The notes beneath the pieces were generated by a model, which searched no databases, was not told where the DNA came from, and saw nothing but the letters and a program-made list of their open reading frames with translations. The translations under genes and the position numbers were made by a program. DNA of 64,000 nt from JAGIBJ01 sp032119595 (GTDB lineage Bacteria > Actinomycetota > Thermoleophilia > Solirubrobacterales > Solirubrobacteraceae). The DNA lies in assembly GCA_032119595.1 (NCBI GenBank), contig JAUMBQ010000008.1, positions 324,920 through 388,919 of the forward strand, given 5' to 3'. This document shows, piece after piece, positions 24,418-33,900 of the stretch (position 1 is the first letter of the stretch; the number at the start of each line of letters is the position of its first letter).

Positions 24418-26874
24418 ATGTCGCCAAGCGCCTTTTCGATCTCTGGCGCGCGGCGACGGCTCGTCCTGGCCGCAGGCGCGCTGGCGGCCACGACCAACGT
24501 GGTCCTCTGGCTCGGAACGGTCCCGGCCCACGCGGTGCCCGTCACGCCGGCAGTCACCCCTCTCGGGATCTACGCGCCTGAACTGCCCGCGAGCTGCCCG
24601 ATTCCCTCGGACGTCGATGGCACGGCGCTCACCCGCGAGCTGATCAAGAGCAGCCGAGAGAACCGTCGATCAAGCTTGGGAGTGGAGCATCTGAGCAGCG
24701 TGTTCCCACAAGCGGTCCTCACGGTCTGTGACCCGCAGGTCGCGGCGGCGCGGGGCGTGATCGGGGCGATCACCGGCGAAACTTCCATCCCGGCGATCGG
24801 CGATGTCGTGGCCCCCGGAGCCCGGGCCGTGCGTTCGGAAGGCAACGACATCGCTACCAGCGCGGCGATGGCGGGCGACCGCTTCGTGCTGCCGCTCCTC
24901 GGTCCGGGGTCGGTTCTGGACCTCACGGTCCGCACCGTCGGCGGCGCGCGGACCATCCGCCTCGGGCCGCTCGGCGAACCGCGTGCGATCGCCGTATCCG
25001 TCGAGGGCTCCGTGACGGCGCCCGTTGCCGTCGTTGAACGGGAGGGCGCAGAGCCGACGCGAACGGCAGTGGCCCCGGTCTCGGCGGTCGCGATCCGCCT
25101 CCGCCATCGCTTCAGGGGTCGCACGCTGCTCATCAGCGGATCGGCGGCCCCGGGGACGGCCGTTGACGCCACCACCAGCGGCGACCGATACGTCGCCGCG
25201 TCGGCCGTCAGCGACGCTCGCCATCGCCTGGCGACGTTGAAACTTGGTCCGCTCGCCAAGGACGACCGCAAGGTCACCATCACGGCGTTGAACTTCCAGC
25301 GGCGCACCGTGACCGTGCTGCAATGCCGAGTCCGCTGGAACAAGGCCCGGCGCGCGCCGGACCGGGTGCGTTGCGAGACCGACCCGACCGGCGCTTCAGC
25401 CACAACGACGCCCGTGGACGGCACGCCCGCCAGGCGCGCCAGCCAGGTGCAGCGTCCCCGCCCAGCCAAGCGCACGCACTTGAACGCTCAGCGTCTTCGG
25501 ACGCGCGCCGTCACCGCGGCGGCCCTCCCTACGGTCCCCGCCACCACCACCGCCATGTGGACCACGAGCGACGGGTACGGCCACGCGGGCTTGGCTGCGG
25601 GCGACCTCAACGGCGACGGGCGACCCGATGGCACCGTTCTCACGAACCGCGGCGCGGCCGAGTTCCTCCTCTCGTCGCCTGCCAGCTGGAGCAGGGTTGG
25701 CGTCTCGCCGGCCAAACCCGACGACGGGACGCTGCCCGTCACCTTGCCCGACCTCACCGGCGACGGACGCGGAGAACTCCTCGGTGCTGGCGACACGATC
25801 GTGACCGACGCGTTCGCTTCCCCGGCACGGCCGACCACCATCGACCTGAGTGCGCGACGACCAGCCAGCGCCAGTGACCTCAACCTGAATGTGCCCTATG
25901 GCGCTGAGGGGCCATTTGGCACTGGGGGGCCCAAGCCGGTAGCGGACGTCACCGCCGATGGCCGCCCCGAGATCGTGATCGAGGGCACGTTCGGCGCGCA
26001 GACGTATGCGAGCCAGGACCTCGGGCCGAGATCACGACCTACCTTCACCGAGCTGTTCCCGCTCGCCACCCAGGCTTACCACGCCCTGGAGAACGCGCCG
26101 GGGACCCCGGGCGCTGGCGAGACCTACGCCCAGAATGGCCCCTCGTGGCAGCCACACCCGGCGGAGCTGAACCGGCCAACCGCCGTCACCGGCGCTGGCG
26201 TCGCGGTGTTTGAACCGGTCGACTTGCGAGCTTCGCCGCTCACGCCCCGGCAGCTGGACCTCCGCATCCTCGACGCGCGCGGCGCCGTCCTCACCACGCG
26301 CCGATTCACCGCCGCCGGCATCCCCCGACTGGTGGACTTCGATACCGAGAGCGGAGACGCCCTCATCAGCCTCGACAATCCGCGCGGCGGCGTCTGCACC
26401 GACGAACGGCCCAAACTCCCCGCCCGCTGTGATGACGGCCTCGTCCGTGTCGGCGCCGACGGCATGATCCTGCAGACCGTCACGATCCCTCGCAGCGGCC
26501 GTTACCTCTTCGGCGCGTTCGTGCCCGATGGCCCCGACGCCGACACCGCCCTGGACGTGGTGCTGTGGTTCTTCGAGTTCGCCTTGTCCGACCCAACCAA
26601 CGAAGTTCCCTCCGTGGCCGGCGAGGCCGGCACCCTCCCGCTGCTCGCATCGAGCCAACAAGGCCAGGTCGCGCTGCCCGCCCTCCCGGTCCTCGCCGAC
26701 GGCGGTGCCCCGATGCAGACCCAGTACGCGTACAGCGTGGTGCTCCCGAACGGCAGCCGCTGGCTCGCCGCAGAACTTCAGCCCCCGGACGACCCCTACG
26801 CCACGAGGCCGGCAACGGTCGATCACTCGCTGTCTCTTATCGCGCAGGCGCCAGCTCCTGCGTCCGCGAAGTAG
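24418..26874 (+). CDS. Secreted FG-GAP/VCBS-like protein, paralog 1 of 4
   Basis: Exported protein of 818 residues, function unknown. An Arg-rich signal peptide ends near residue 38 (VPAHA). Then follow CPIPSDVDGT, VCDPQVAAARG...AITGET, GDRFVLPLLGPGS, a Cys pair (LQCRVRW, RVRCET), three Asp-rich loops (GDLNGDGRPDG near 394, PDLTGDGRGEL near 443, ADVTADGRPEI near 509), a later Cys pair (GGVCTDERP, ARCDDGLVRV) and VPDGPDADTALDVV. The same motif order occurs in the genes at 26886, 30843 and 33901. The Asp-x-Asp/Asn-Gly-Asp loops suggest calcium binding in a beta-propeller-like fold. TGTGACAGGG lies 17 bases before the ATG. Confidence 0.85.
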   Translation: MSPSAFSISGARRRLVLAAGALAATTNVVLWLGTVPAHAVPVTPAVTPLGIYAPELPASCPIPSDVDGTALTRELIKSSRENRRSSLGVEHLSSVFPQAVLTVCDPQVAAARGVIGAITGETSIPAIGDVVAPGARAVRSEGNDIATSAAMAGDRFVLPLLGPGSVLDLTVRTVGGARTIRLGPLGEPRAIAVSVEGSVTAPVAVVEREGAEPTRTAVAPVSAVAIRLRHRFRGRTLLISGSAAPGTAVDATTSGDRYVAASAVSDARHRLATLKLGPLAKDDRKVTITALNFQRRTVTVLQCRVRWNKARRAPDRVRCETDPTGASATTTPVDGTPARRASQVQRPRPAKRTHLNAQRLRTRAVTAAALPTVPATTTAMWTTSDGYGHAGLAAGDLNGDGRPDGTVLTNRGAAEFLLSSPASWSRVGVSPAKPDDGTLPVTLPDLTGDGRGELLGAGDTIVTDAFASPARPTTIDLSARRPASASDLNLNVPYGAEGPFGTGGPKPVADVTADGRPEIVIEGTFGAQTYASQDLGPRSRPTFTELFPLATQAYHALENAPGTPGAGETYAQNGPSWQPHPAELNRPTAVTGAGVAVFEPVDLRASPLTPRQLDLRILDARGAVLTTRRFTAAGIPRLVDFDTESGDALISLDNPRGGVCTDERPKLPARCDDGLVRVGADGMILQTVTIPRSGRYLFGAFVPDGPDADTALDVVLWFFEFALSDPTNEVPSVAGEAGTLPLLASSQQGQVALPALPVLADGGAPMQTQYAYSVVLPNGSRWLAAELQPPDDPYATRPATVDHSLSLIAQAPAPASAK

Positions 26875-26885
26875 AGGGCTGCGAC

Positions 26886-29267
26886 GTGTTGCGATTCCTC
26901 CTGCCGTTCACCCTCTCGGCGCTCGCGGCATTGGCGCTTCCCGCGTCGACGCTGGCCGCGGAGATCAGCGTCGGCTCCAGTCCGCTCGCGCTGACGTCGA
27001 CCAGGCCCGCGCCGGACTGCCCAACCGCGCAGGAGGTCGACGGCTCGCTCCTCGCGGCTGCCAGCCGAGTGGCGGCCGGGCCCCGACCGGGGTTCTGGGA
27101 CAGCTACATGGCGGCAGCGTCGTTCACGGTGGGCGTCGCTCCCACGATCGCCGTGTGCGATCCCGAGCTGGTCGCCGCCAAGCGGGCCCCGGGACCCATC
27201 ACCGGCTCCGCCGCAACGCCTCCGACCGACGACACGGTCGGCTTCGGGCTGAGGATGCTCGGCGCCCCGATCACCGAACCGGGCGCTGCCGCCTCCGCGG
27301 GGGATCGCTTCGTGCTGCCGGCGGTGAGTGCGCGCTCAACCGTCGACCTCGCCGTCAGAACGGCCACGGGCGCCGCCACCGTCCGCCTAGGGCCGTTCGC
27401 CAGCGCACCGATCGCGGTGCAGGTCACCGGCAGTGGGGGCGCGACGGGAGCCGTCGTTGAACTCACCGACGGCACGACCGCGCAGGCACCGATCGTGGCG
27501 CCGCGGGCGGTAACGCCGCGCCTGAAGGCGTTCGTGAAGAAGAATCGGCTGGGGCTGCGTTTGACCGGCGTCCCCGGCGCCTTCCTCGTCGCCGCGCAGG
27601 CCGCCACGCCCGGCGACATCCGCGTTGCGGGGTATGACCCCAACGGAGTCGTCAGCGTCGCAGGCGCCGATGGTGTCGCCACTGGCACGGTGTCAGACCT
27701 CCGGCGAGCCAAGTTCGTCCTGGTCAGCGTCCTCGATGCCGACCGGCGAGCGTTCTCCCCGCAGACCTGCCGGCTGTCCTGGAAGGAGCGAACGTTGCGC
27801 CGCGTCCGTTGCGCCCCGACCACCGCTGCCGAGCAGGCCCACCCGCTGCCGGGCGACGGCACCGAGCCGCTGGCGACGCCCGCGTTCGGAGCGCGACTCC
27901 GTGCTCGAGCGGCACCGGCGCACCGCGCTGCGATCGACGGCGCTGCGACGCTCCCCAGGGCGGCCTCGCGCACCGCGGCAGCAGTCCTCGCTCCGGTGGA
28001 TACGAGCATCGTGGCCCGCCTGCGTGGTTCCGACCTCCCACTCGACGAGTACGGGAGCGAGCCGATGATCGGCGACGTCAACGGCGATGGCCGGCCGGAT
28101 TTCGGCGTCGGCGACCCATTCCTGAAGCCGATGATCGCGCTCAGCGGCTCCGGTGGCTGGACTCGGGTGCCGCTGCGGATCGATCAGCCGTCGCTGCCGG
28201 TGGTCGTACCCGACCTCACGGGCGACGGGATCGACGACTTCGCGTTCCAAGTCGAGGATCGGATTCTCGCGGGAGTGCGTGCGTGGTCGACCGTGCCCCC
28301 GAGCGTCGTCGACCTCTCGAGTCGCCGGCTCCTCAGTGGCGGTGACTTCTCGGTGAGCGCCGGGGGCGCCAGGCCGCTCGGCGCCGGCCCCCTTCTGGGG
28401 TTCGCGGACGCGACCGGGGACGGGCGCCCTGAACTCGCGCTGCGATCGATCAACGGCAGCGGCTTTGCGGTGTTCGCGAGCGAGTCTCTGCCGCTCGGGC
28501 GTTCCAGCCGACTGCCGACCTTCCAGGCGACCGCGCTCAGCGACGACATCGCCAAGGTGCGCGACTTCGACGATGACGACGACGATGACGATGACGATGA
28601 CGCCGAGCGCGACCCGGCGGCTAACGAGTTGGACGCGCTCTTCCCGACGCGCGAAGGCGCGCTGCTGTCCCGAACCAGCCTGAAGGTCGTTGGGCGCGTC
28701 GCTCGCTCTACCGTGTCGCTGTTCCCCGTCTCGTCCACGGCGCCCTGGGCTCACGCGTCGTTGGCCCCGTTGGTGGTCGACGGGCTTGCGTCGATTCAGG
28801 ACTACGACGCCACCACCGGCGAAACGCTCATCGCGACGGACCTTGAGGCCTGCACCCTCAGGACGTTCCGCTGCATTGCTCGGGTTCGGCGCGTGGACGC
28901 CTCCGGGCGCGTGACGGCGGTCGCGTCGGCGCGGACCACCGCGATCAAGCTCACCGCGTCGTTCGCGGCCGACGGCCCCGATGCTGACGGCCGTGCCGAG
29001 GTCGTGATCCACGACGCCGACCCCGGCTCCCCCGGCTCCTCGTTGCCCGGGCTGGGCGGCACCGTCGCGCTCTGGAGCTCGATGGCTCCGGCCGTCAACT
29101 TCGCCACGCTTCCGGTGCTCGCATCCAGCGGAACGCCCCTCGTCTTCGGCGGGCCGCTCATGCGGTGGGTTGCTCCGGGCGGCCGACGCCATCACGCGGG
29201 CTACATTCAGTCCGGAACGGGTTCCAAGCGCACGCTGACGCTCACCCTGCTCGGCGCACAGCGGTAG
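26886..29267 (+). CDS. Secreted FG-GAP/VCBS-like protein, paralog 2 of 4
   Basis: Exported protein of 793 residues, same family as the preceding gene. The signal peptide is FLLPFTLSALAALALPAS with cleavage after TLAA. Shared motifs: DCPTAQEVDGS, VCDPELVAAKRAPGPITGS, GDRFVLPAVS, Cys pair (QTCRLSW, RVRCAP), GDVNGDGRPDF (about 396), PDLTGDGIDDF (about 441), ADATGDGRPEL (about 507) and ADGPDADGRAEVVI. It carries a run of eleven Asp (about residues 561-571) that the paralogs lack. The GTG at 26886 is chosen for GAGGG seven bases upstream and its position just before the signal peptide. Only 11 bases separate it from paralog 1, so the two are probably cotranscribed. Confidence 0.83.
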   Translation: MLRFLLPFTLSALAALALPASTLAAEISVGSSPLALTSTRPAPDCPTAQEVDGSLLAAASRVAAGPRPGFWDSYMAAASFTVGVAPTIAVCDPELVAAKRAPGPITGSAATPPTDDTVGFGLRMLGAPITEPGAAASAGDRFVLPAVSARSTVDLAVRTATGAATVRLGPFASAPIAVQVTGSGGATGAVVELTDGTTAQAPIVAPRAVTPRLKAFVKKNRLGLRLTGVPGAFLVAAQAATPGDIRVAGYDPNGVVSVAGADGVATGTVSDLRRAKFVLVSVLDADRRAFSPQTCRLSWKERTLRRVRCAPTTAAEQAHPLPGDGTEPLATPAFGARLRARAAPAHRAAIDGAATLPRAASRTAAAVLAPVDTSIVARLRGSDLPLDEYGSEPMIGDVNGDGRPDFGVGDPFLKPMIALSGSGGWTRVPLRIDQPSLPVVVPDLTGDGIDDFAFQVEDRILAGVRAWSTVPPSVVDLSSRRLLSGGDFSVSAGGARPLGAGPLLGFADATGDGRPELALRSINGSGFAVFASESLPLGRSSRLPTFQATALSDDIAKVRDFDDDDDDDDDDDAERDPAANELDALFPTREGALLSRTSLKVVGRVARSTVSLFPVSSTAPWAHASLAPLVVDGLASIQDYDATTGETLIATDLEACTLRTFRCIARVRRVDASGRVTAVASARTTAIKLTASFAADGPDADGRAEVVIHDADPGSPGSSLPGLGGTVALWSSMAPAVNFATLPVLASSGTPLVFGGPLMRWVAPGGRRHHAGYIQSGTGSKRTLTLTLLGAQR

Positions 29268-29278
29268 GAGCCGAGCCG

Positions 29279-29292
29279 AGGCCGCGCGGCCT
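29279..29292. terminator. Small hairpin between convergent stops
   Basis: AGGCC, GCGC, GGCCT: a 5-bp stem at the stop of the oxidoreductase gene, 12 bases after the stop of FG-GAP paralog 2. Weak evidence alone. Confidence 0.25.
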
Positions 29293-30703
29293 ACCAGTCG
29301 CCGTAGGCCTCGAGCAGACGCAGCCAAATCTCGTTGCGGCTCGGGAACGCTGGCACGGCGTCCCAGAGGCGTTCCATCGTGATGCCGCTGACGATGGCGA
29401 TCGTCGCCGCGTGGATCTGCTCGCCCATTTCCACACCGGTGAACGTCGCGCCGACGATCGTCCCGCTCGTCTCGTCGACCACCAGGCGGCAGGTGCCCGG
29501 CGCGCCCTTGCCCACAAACGACGCACCGGCATTGCCGTCGGTCGGCACATCGACGATGCGCACGTCGAGCCCGGCCGCCTTCGCGCTCTCCTCAGTGTGA
29601 CCGACGCCCGCGACTTCCGGCTCAGTGAACGTGATGCGGACTGGTGGCGGGCCGTCGCGGACGACGACATCCTTGGCACCGAGGATCACCTGCGCCGCGA
29701 TGTGCGCCTGGTACTTGCCCTGATGGGTGAGGAGGTCGCGGCCGTTCACGTCCCCGATCGCGTAGAGCCAGTCGGTGTCGCCGGCGCGCAGATGGCGGTC
29801 GGTATCGACGAAGCCGTGGTCGTTGGTCTCGATCCCGACGGAGCCCAGCCCGAGATTGGCCGTGTTCGGCACGCGCCCGGCGGCGCAGATGATCTCGTCG
29901 ACCTGGACGTCAACGACCGGGCCGTCGGCGCGCTCGATTGAGAGTGTCGCGGGGCCGCCGGCCGCCGGCCGCTCGACCTTCGTCAGCTTCGCGCTGAGAT
30001 GCAGTTCCACTCCGCGCTCGCGCAGCACCGACGCGACCTGTTCGCCCGCGAACGGCTCCTCGCGCGGCAGGAGCCGCGGCGCGTCGCCGATGAGCGTGAC
30101 CGTCACGCCCAGCGCGGAGTAGGCGTCGCTCAGTTCGCTGCCGACCGGACCGGTGCCGATGATCGCGACGCGGGCAGGCAGCGGATACGACGCGGTCGTC
30201 GCTTCGCGGTTCGTCCACGGCTTCGCTTCTCGCAGTCCGGGCACCGGCGGGATGAGCGGTGCCGTGCCGGTGGCCAGTACGACGGCGGTGCCCGCTTCGA
30301 GCTGGGTGATCGACCCGTCCGCGCCGGTGACGTCGACCGTCCGCTCCCCGGTGAGTGCACCCGTCCCTCGTACGAGGGCAATCCCGAGGTGGTCGAGCCA
30401 CGGTGTTTGCGCGCTGTCGTCGAGATCGTGAATCACCTCGTCGCGGCGGGCGAGGACTGCCGCCACGTCGATCGAACCAGTGATCGCTTCCGCCACGCCC
30501 GGTACACGCCTGGCCTCAGCCAACAGATGACCGGGGCGCAGCAGCGCCTTGGACGGCATGCAGGCATAGAACGAGCATTCCCCGGCGACCAGATGCTGCT
30601 CGACGATCACGACGTCGAGGCCGGCCTTCGCGAGCCTCCCGGCGACCACCTCGCCGGCCGGGCCGGCCCCGAGAACGATCACGTCAAAATGCTGCGCGGT
30701 CAT
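29291..30703 (-). CDS. NAD(P)/FAD-dependent disulfide oxidoreductase (dihydrolipoamide dehydrogenase-like)
   Basis: Class I flavoprotein disulfide reductase of 470 residues: FAD fingerprint VIVLGAGPAGEVVA (about 9-22), redox pair Cys43-Cys48 in GECSFYACMPSKALL, NAD(P) fingerprint VAIIGTGPVGSELSDAYS, DWLYAIGDVNGRDLLTHQG, and the dimerisation domain. The terminal H-P-T-x-x-E acid-base motif of lipoamide dehydrogenases is here AFPSRNEIW, with Phe where His is expected, so classic dithiol substrates are unlikely; this resembles quinone- or transhydrogenase-type members. The ATG at 30703 starts just before the FAD fingerprint. It lies convergently to paralog 2 and divergently from paralog 3. Confidence 0.9.
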   Translation of the reverse strand: MTAQHFDVIVLGAGPAGEVVAGRLAKAGLDVVIVEQHLVAGECSFYACMPSKALLRPGHLLAEARRVPGVAEAITGSIDVAAVLARRDEVIHDLDDSAQTPWLDHLGIALVRGTGALTGERTVDVTGADGSITQLEAGTAVVLATGTAPLIPPVPGLREAKPWTNREATTASYPLPARVAIIGTGPVGSELSDAYSALGVTVTLIGDAPRLLPREEPFAGEQVASVLRERGVELHLSAKLTKVERPAAGGPATLSIERADGPVVDVQVDEIICAAGRVPNTANLGLGSVGIETNDHGFVDTDRHLRAGDTDWLYAIGDVNGRDLLTHQGKYQAHIAAQVILGAKDVVVRDGPPPVRITFTEPEVAGVGHTEESAKAAGLDVRIVDVPTDGNAGASFVGKGAPGTCRLVVDETSGTIVGATFTGVEMGEQIHAATIAIVSGITMERLWDAVPAFPSRNEIWLRLLEAYGDW

Positions 30704-30842
30704 GCGCGGCACGCTAGTGGCGTCCTGGACGCGGTGGCCGAGGCCGGTCGCCGCCAGACTCCGGCCCGCCTGCGCCAGCGCACGGCACTTCCCGCGACCC
30801 TTCACTCCGTCCTCCAGAAGTCGGTGTGAAAGGGTACGGCCC

Positions 30843-33335
30843 GTGTCGCATCGCTCCCTGACTCCTCGCCGCCGAGCCTCGCTCGCACGGCCGATCCTCG
30901 GGGCGTTCGCGCTCGCGCTCAGCATTGCCTGCCCGGTTGCCGAGGCCGCCGTCGTCCGCGACACCGTGCAGCCGCTCGGGATCGTGAGCCAGGGCAGCCG
31001 CCCGTCCTGCGCGAGCCCTGTCGCTCCGCTTGAGCCGACCGACATCGTCGACAGCGAACTCACCCACTACCTCCCCAAGCTCGCCGCCCCCGCTGCCTCC
31101 GAGCTCTCAGCGACCACCTACGGCGCCGAGTTCCTGCCAGCCCTGAGCATCTGCTCGCCCACCTTCGCCGGGATCCCCGGCCCGATCACCGGGACCGTCG
31201 CGTCGGCGCCGAAGCGGACGCGCCTTGGCGCCGGCTGGCGCGAGCTGGGAAGCACCCTGCTGGACCCGGCAGCGCTGTCTCCTGGCGACACGCTCGTGCT
31301 CCCCGAAGTCGACGATGCCGCGCAGCTCCGCCTCAGCGTCGCCCGCACGCCCGCCCGAGCGGCCTCGACGATCCGACTCACCGACCTCGCCCCTGGGCCC
31401 GTGAAACTGTCGATCGGCGAGGACGCCCGCGGGCTCATCGCGACACTGACCCGCGCCGACGGCACGACGGCCGAGGGCATCGCGAAGCCCGCCGCGCCGC
31501 CGACGTTCGCGCCCACGGTGTCGGGCACGGCGCGCCGCTGGAAGGTGTCCGCGCAGTTCTTCCCGGGCACGATCGCGTATTTCAGTAGCTACTTCGACAC
31601 CGGCGCCTACGACCAAGACAGCAAAGCCGACTTCAGGCCGGCGGACGCGTCCGGCGTCGTCGTGTCCTACCAGCGGGTGCCAAAGTCGAGGCGCACCGTT
31701 CGCGGGGCGTCGGTCTATGTCGTCGCCGCCAACCGCGAAGCGCAGACCTTTGAGTCCTACAGCTGCCGGATCCGCGCCAATCGCCGAGGACGCCCGACGT
31801 CGATCGAGTGCGAGCCGAACACGCTCGAGTACGACTACGAGGAGGAAGACGTGCAGTCGCCGTTTGGCAACTGGGGCACCATCTACACCTCCGTCCGCCG
31901 TCTCACTGACCTCGGCTCGGGCCCGCTGTCTGTCGGCCTCCGCGCGCTCGCCTCGCGGCCCGACCGTCCCTCAACTGGGAGCACGCCGTCGATTGCGCAT
32001 CGCAACGCCGTCATGGGCCGCTCGGCCGCGCCGGCCACCGCACCACTCGTCGCCCGGGAGATCACGCTCGCGCCTGCTGCTCGCGCCGCTGGCTTCAACC
32101 GGCTGCGCCCGCTGGGAGCCGACATCAACGGCGACCGTGCACCCGACTTCTGGACCGATCAGCGGCCGACCGCCCCGTCTTGGCTTCCGAGCTATCAGGG
32201 CACGGCTGGGTACCTGCTCGTCTCGGGCCCGGACGGCCTCTCGCCCCATCGCGTCGACCTTCAGGCGCGCCGCTACGAGATGTCGGCTTCCGACAGCGAA
32301 CTCAGCGCCATTGACGACATCACCGGCGATGGCGTCGGCGAACTCATCGTCGATGTGCGTGAGCGCCACGCGCTTATCCCGGGCTCGCGCACCTGGAGCG
32401 GCACGACCGCTCCGATCAGAGTCTCCGACCCCGCCGACCTTGACCCAAGCGACGTCCTCCTCGCACCCTCGGTCAGCTCACCGGGCAGCCCGTACGCCGC
32501 GCTCGACGATGCGACCGGCGATGGCCGCCGCGAACTCTCGGTCACCGACGACCTGGGCGGCTTCTTCTCCGTCTCCGGCGACCAACTTCGCCGCGGAGAG
32601 CTGACCCGTTTCCCGACGGTATCTCGGGCATTGCCGGCTCCCAATGCCATCCGTGACGTCCTCGGATTCGAGACGGCCGCGCCGCGGGTCGACCCCCGCG
32701 TGCGGGTGATCAGTGGCCAGGCCGTGACCCTCCGCTGGCCGGTTCTCGCCTCGGTGAAGGCGCCCGAAGGAACGGTCGAAATAGCGGTGCGTGACGCACG
32801 CGGCACCGACGCCCGCCCGCCGATCCGCGTTAAGACCCAGGGCAACGCGGTCCTCCTGGATTACGACCGCCCGAGCGGCGACGTCCTCCTGCTCGTCGTG
32901 GGTGCGAACTGCATCAAGGGCCGCGACTACCTCCGCGGCAAGTGCCGCGAGCAGTTCCTGCGGGTGCGCGCCGATGGCAGCATCCGACAGACCCTCACGG
33001 TCAATCCGCGCAAGTCGATCGTGTACGTCGGCGCGTCGCGGTTCATCACCGACGGACCGGACGGCGACGGCGACGCTGACGTCGTCTTCACCGTCGGCAA
33101 CCGGGCCGTTGGCCTCGCCGCGTCGACCGAACCGGCCGTGCTCTCAGAACGCGCGCTGCCGACCGCCTCGATCGGCGACGGCCGCGCACCGTTCTACGAA
33201 GAGCTGCGCCTGATCCCGGTGGTCGAGCCCGGTGGCGCGAGGACGCTGACCGCGGCGCTGAGCAACTCTTCCCTGGCGACCGGATACAACTGGGCCGGCG
33301 ACGGCTCAATCCCAGCGGCGATCGCCTGGAAGTAG
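30843..33335 (+). CDS. Secreted FG-GAP/VCBS-like protein, paralog 3 of 4
   Basis: Exported protein of 830 residues and the most divergent of the four paralogs. The signal segment LARPILGAFALALSIACPVA contains a Cys not seen in the others. Shared motifs: ICSPTFAGIPGPITGT, GDTLVLPEVD, Cys pair (YSCRIRAN, IECEP), ADINGDRAPDF (about 425), DDITGDGVGEL (about 491), DDATGDGRREL (about 555), a late Cys pair (GANCIKGRDY, GKCREQFLRV) and TDGPDGDGDADVVF. The first Asp loop is degenerate (NGDRAPD). The GTG at 30843 has AAGGG eight bases upstream within TGTGAAAGGG, a motif also found before paralogs 1 and 4. Function unknown. Confidence 0.82.
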   Translation: MSHRSLTPRRRASLARPILGAFALALSIACPVAEAAVVRDTVQPLGIVSQGSRPSCASPVAPLEPTDIVDSELTHYLPKLAAPAASELSATTYGAEFLPALSICSPTFAGIPGPITGTVASAPKRTRLGAGWRELGSTLLDPAALSPGDTLVLPEVDDAAQLRLSVARTPARAASTIRLTDLAPGPVKLSIGEDARGLIATLTRADGTTAEGIAKPAAPPTFAPTVSGTARRWKVSAQFFPGTIAYFSSYFDTGAYDQDSKADFRPADASGVVVSYQRVPKSRRTVRGASVYVVAANREAQTFESYSCRIRANRRGRPTSIECEPNTLEYDYEEEDVQSPFGNWGTIYTSVRRLTDLGSGPLSVGLRALASRPDRPSTGSTPSIAHRNAVMGRSAAPATAPLVAREITLAPAARAAGFNRLRPLGADINGDRAPDFWTDQRPTAPSWLPSYQGTAGYLLVSGPDGLSPHRVDLQARRYEMSASDSELSAIDDITGDGVGELIVDVRERHALIPGSRTWSGTTAPIRVSDPADLDPSDVLLAPSVSSPGSPYAALDDATGDGRRELSVTDDLGGFFSVSGDQLRRGELTRFPTVSRALPAPNAIRDVLGFETAAPRVDPRVRVISGQAVTLRWPVLASVKAPEGTVEIAVRDARGTDARPPIRVKTQGNAVLLDYDRPSGDVLLLVVGANCIKGRDYLRGKCREQFLRVRADGSIRQTLTVNPRKSIVYVGASRFITDGPDGDGDADVVFTVGNRAVGLAASTEPAVLSERALPTASIGDGRAPFYEELRLIPVVEPGGARTLTAALSNSSLATGYNWAGDGSIPAAIAWK

Positions 33336-33351
33336 CCGCGGAGGCAGGCGG

Positions 33352-33792
33352 TTAAAGCGCGGCGCCGCCGGCGCCGCTGGGCGGGGCCACGGCCTCGGGC
33401 ACGTCGGCTTCCCAGTCGACGGTCTCGCCACCGAGCGCCGCGGACTTCACGACTTTGAGCGACAGCAGCGCGCACTTGATGCGTGTCGCCGAGATGTCAA
33501 TTCCGAGCAGCTCAAGGACGAACGCTTTGTCGAGCTTGAGGAGTTCGTCGGCGGTCATGCCGATGATCTCCTCGCTCACCATCGAGGCTGCGGCGGTGCT
33601 GATCGCACAGCCGTTGCCATCGAAGCCGACCTCGGTCACTTTGCCGTCGCCGTCGACGCGCAGGGTGACCTCGAACTCGTCGCCACACGACGGGTTCTTG
33701 TCGTGCGCGGACAAATCGGCAGGGGTGAGCTTCTGCCAGTTCCGCGGGCGCTTGTAGTGCTCGAGGATGTTCTCGCGATAGAGGTCGTCCAC
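33352..33792 (-). CDS. sufU: SUF-system Fe-S scaffold or sulfur-transfer protein (SufU/NifU-N family)
   Basis: Zinc- or Fe-S-binding sulfur acceptor for SufS, 146 residues. The ligands are Cys36 and Asp38 (NPSCGDEFEV), Cys62 (GNGCAISTA) and Cys107 (RIKCALLSLKVV). The distance from Cys62 to Cys107 is 45 residues, like IscU, and shorter than the roughly 62 in Bacillus SufU, so the insertion typical of SufU seems missing. The GTG at 33792 (VDDLYRENILEHYKRP) matches the family N-terminus. It lies convergent with FG-GAP paralog 3 and divergent from paralog 4, separated from the other suf genes. Confidence 0.9.
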   Translation of the reverse strand: MDDLYRENILEHYKRPRNWQKLTPADLSAHDKNPSCGDEFEVTLRVDGDGKVTEVGFDGNGCAISTAAASMVSEEIIGMTADELLKLDKAFVLELLGIDISATRIKCALLSLKVVKSAALGGETVDWEADVPEAVAPPSGAGGAAL

Positions 33793-33900
33793 CGCAGGGA
33801 GTCTAGGAGGTGACCGCGGCACTCGGCGGCACCGAAGCAGCGCCGGACGAAACCCTACGGAGCGGCCCTTCATCGATGTCGTGTGAAACGCTCTCGCGAG

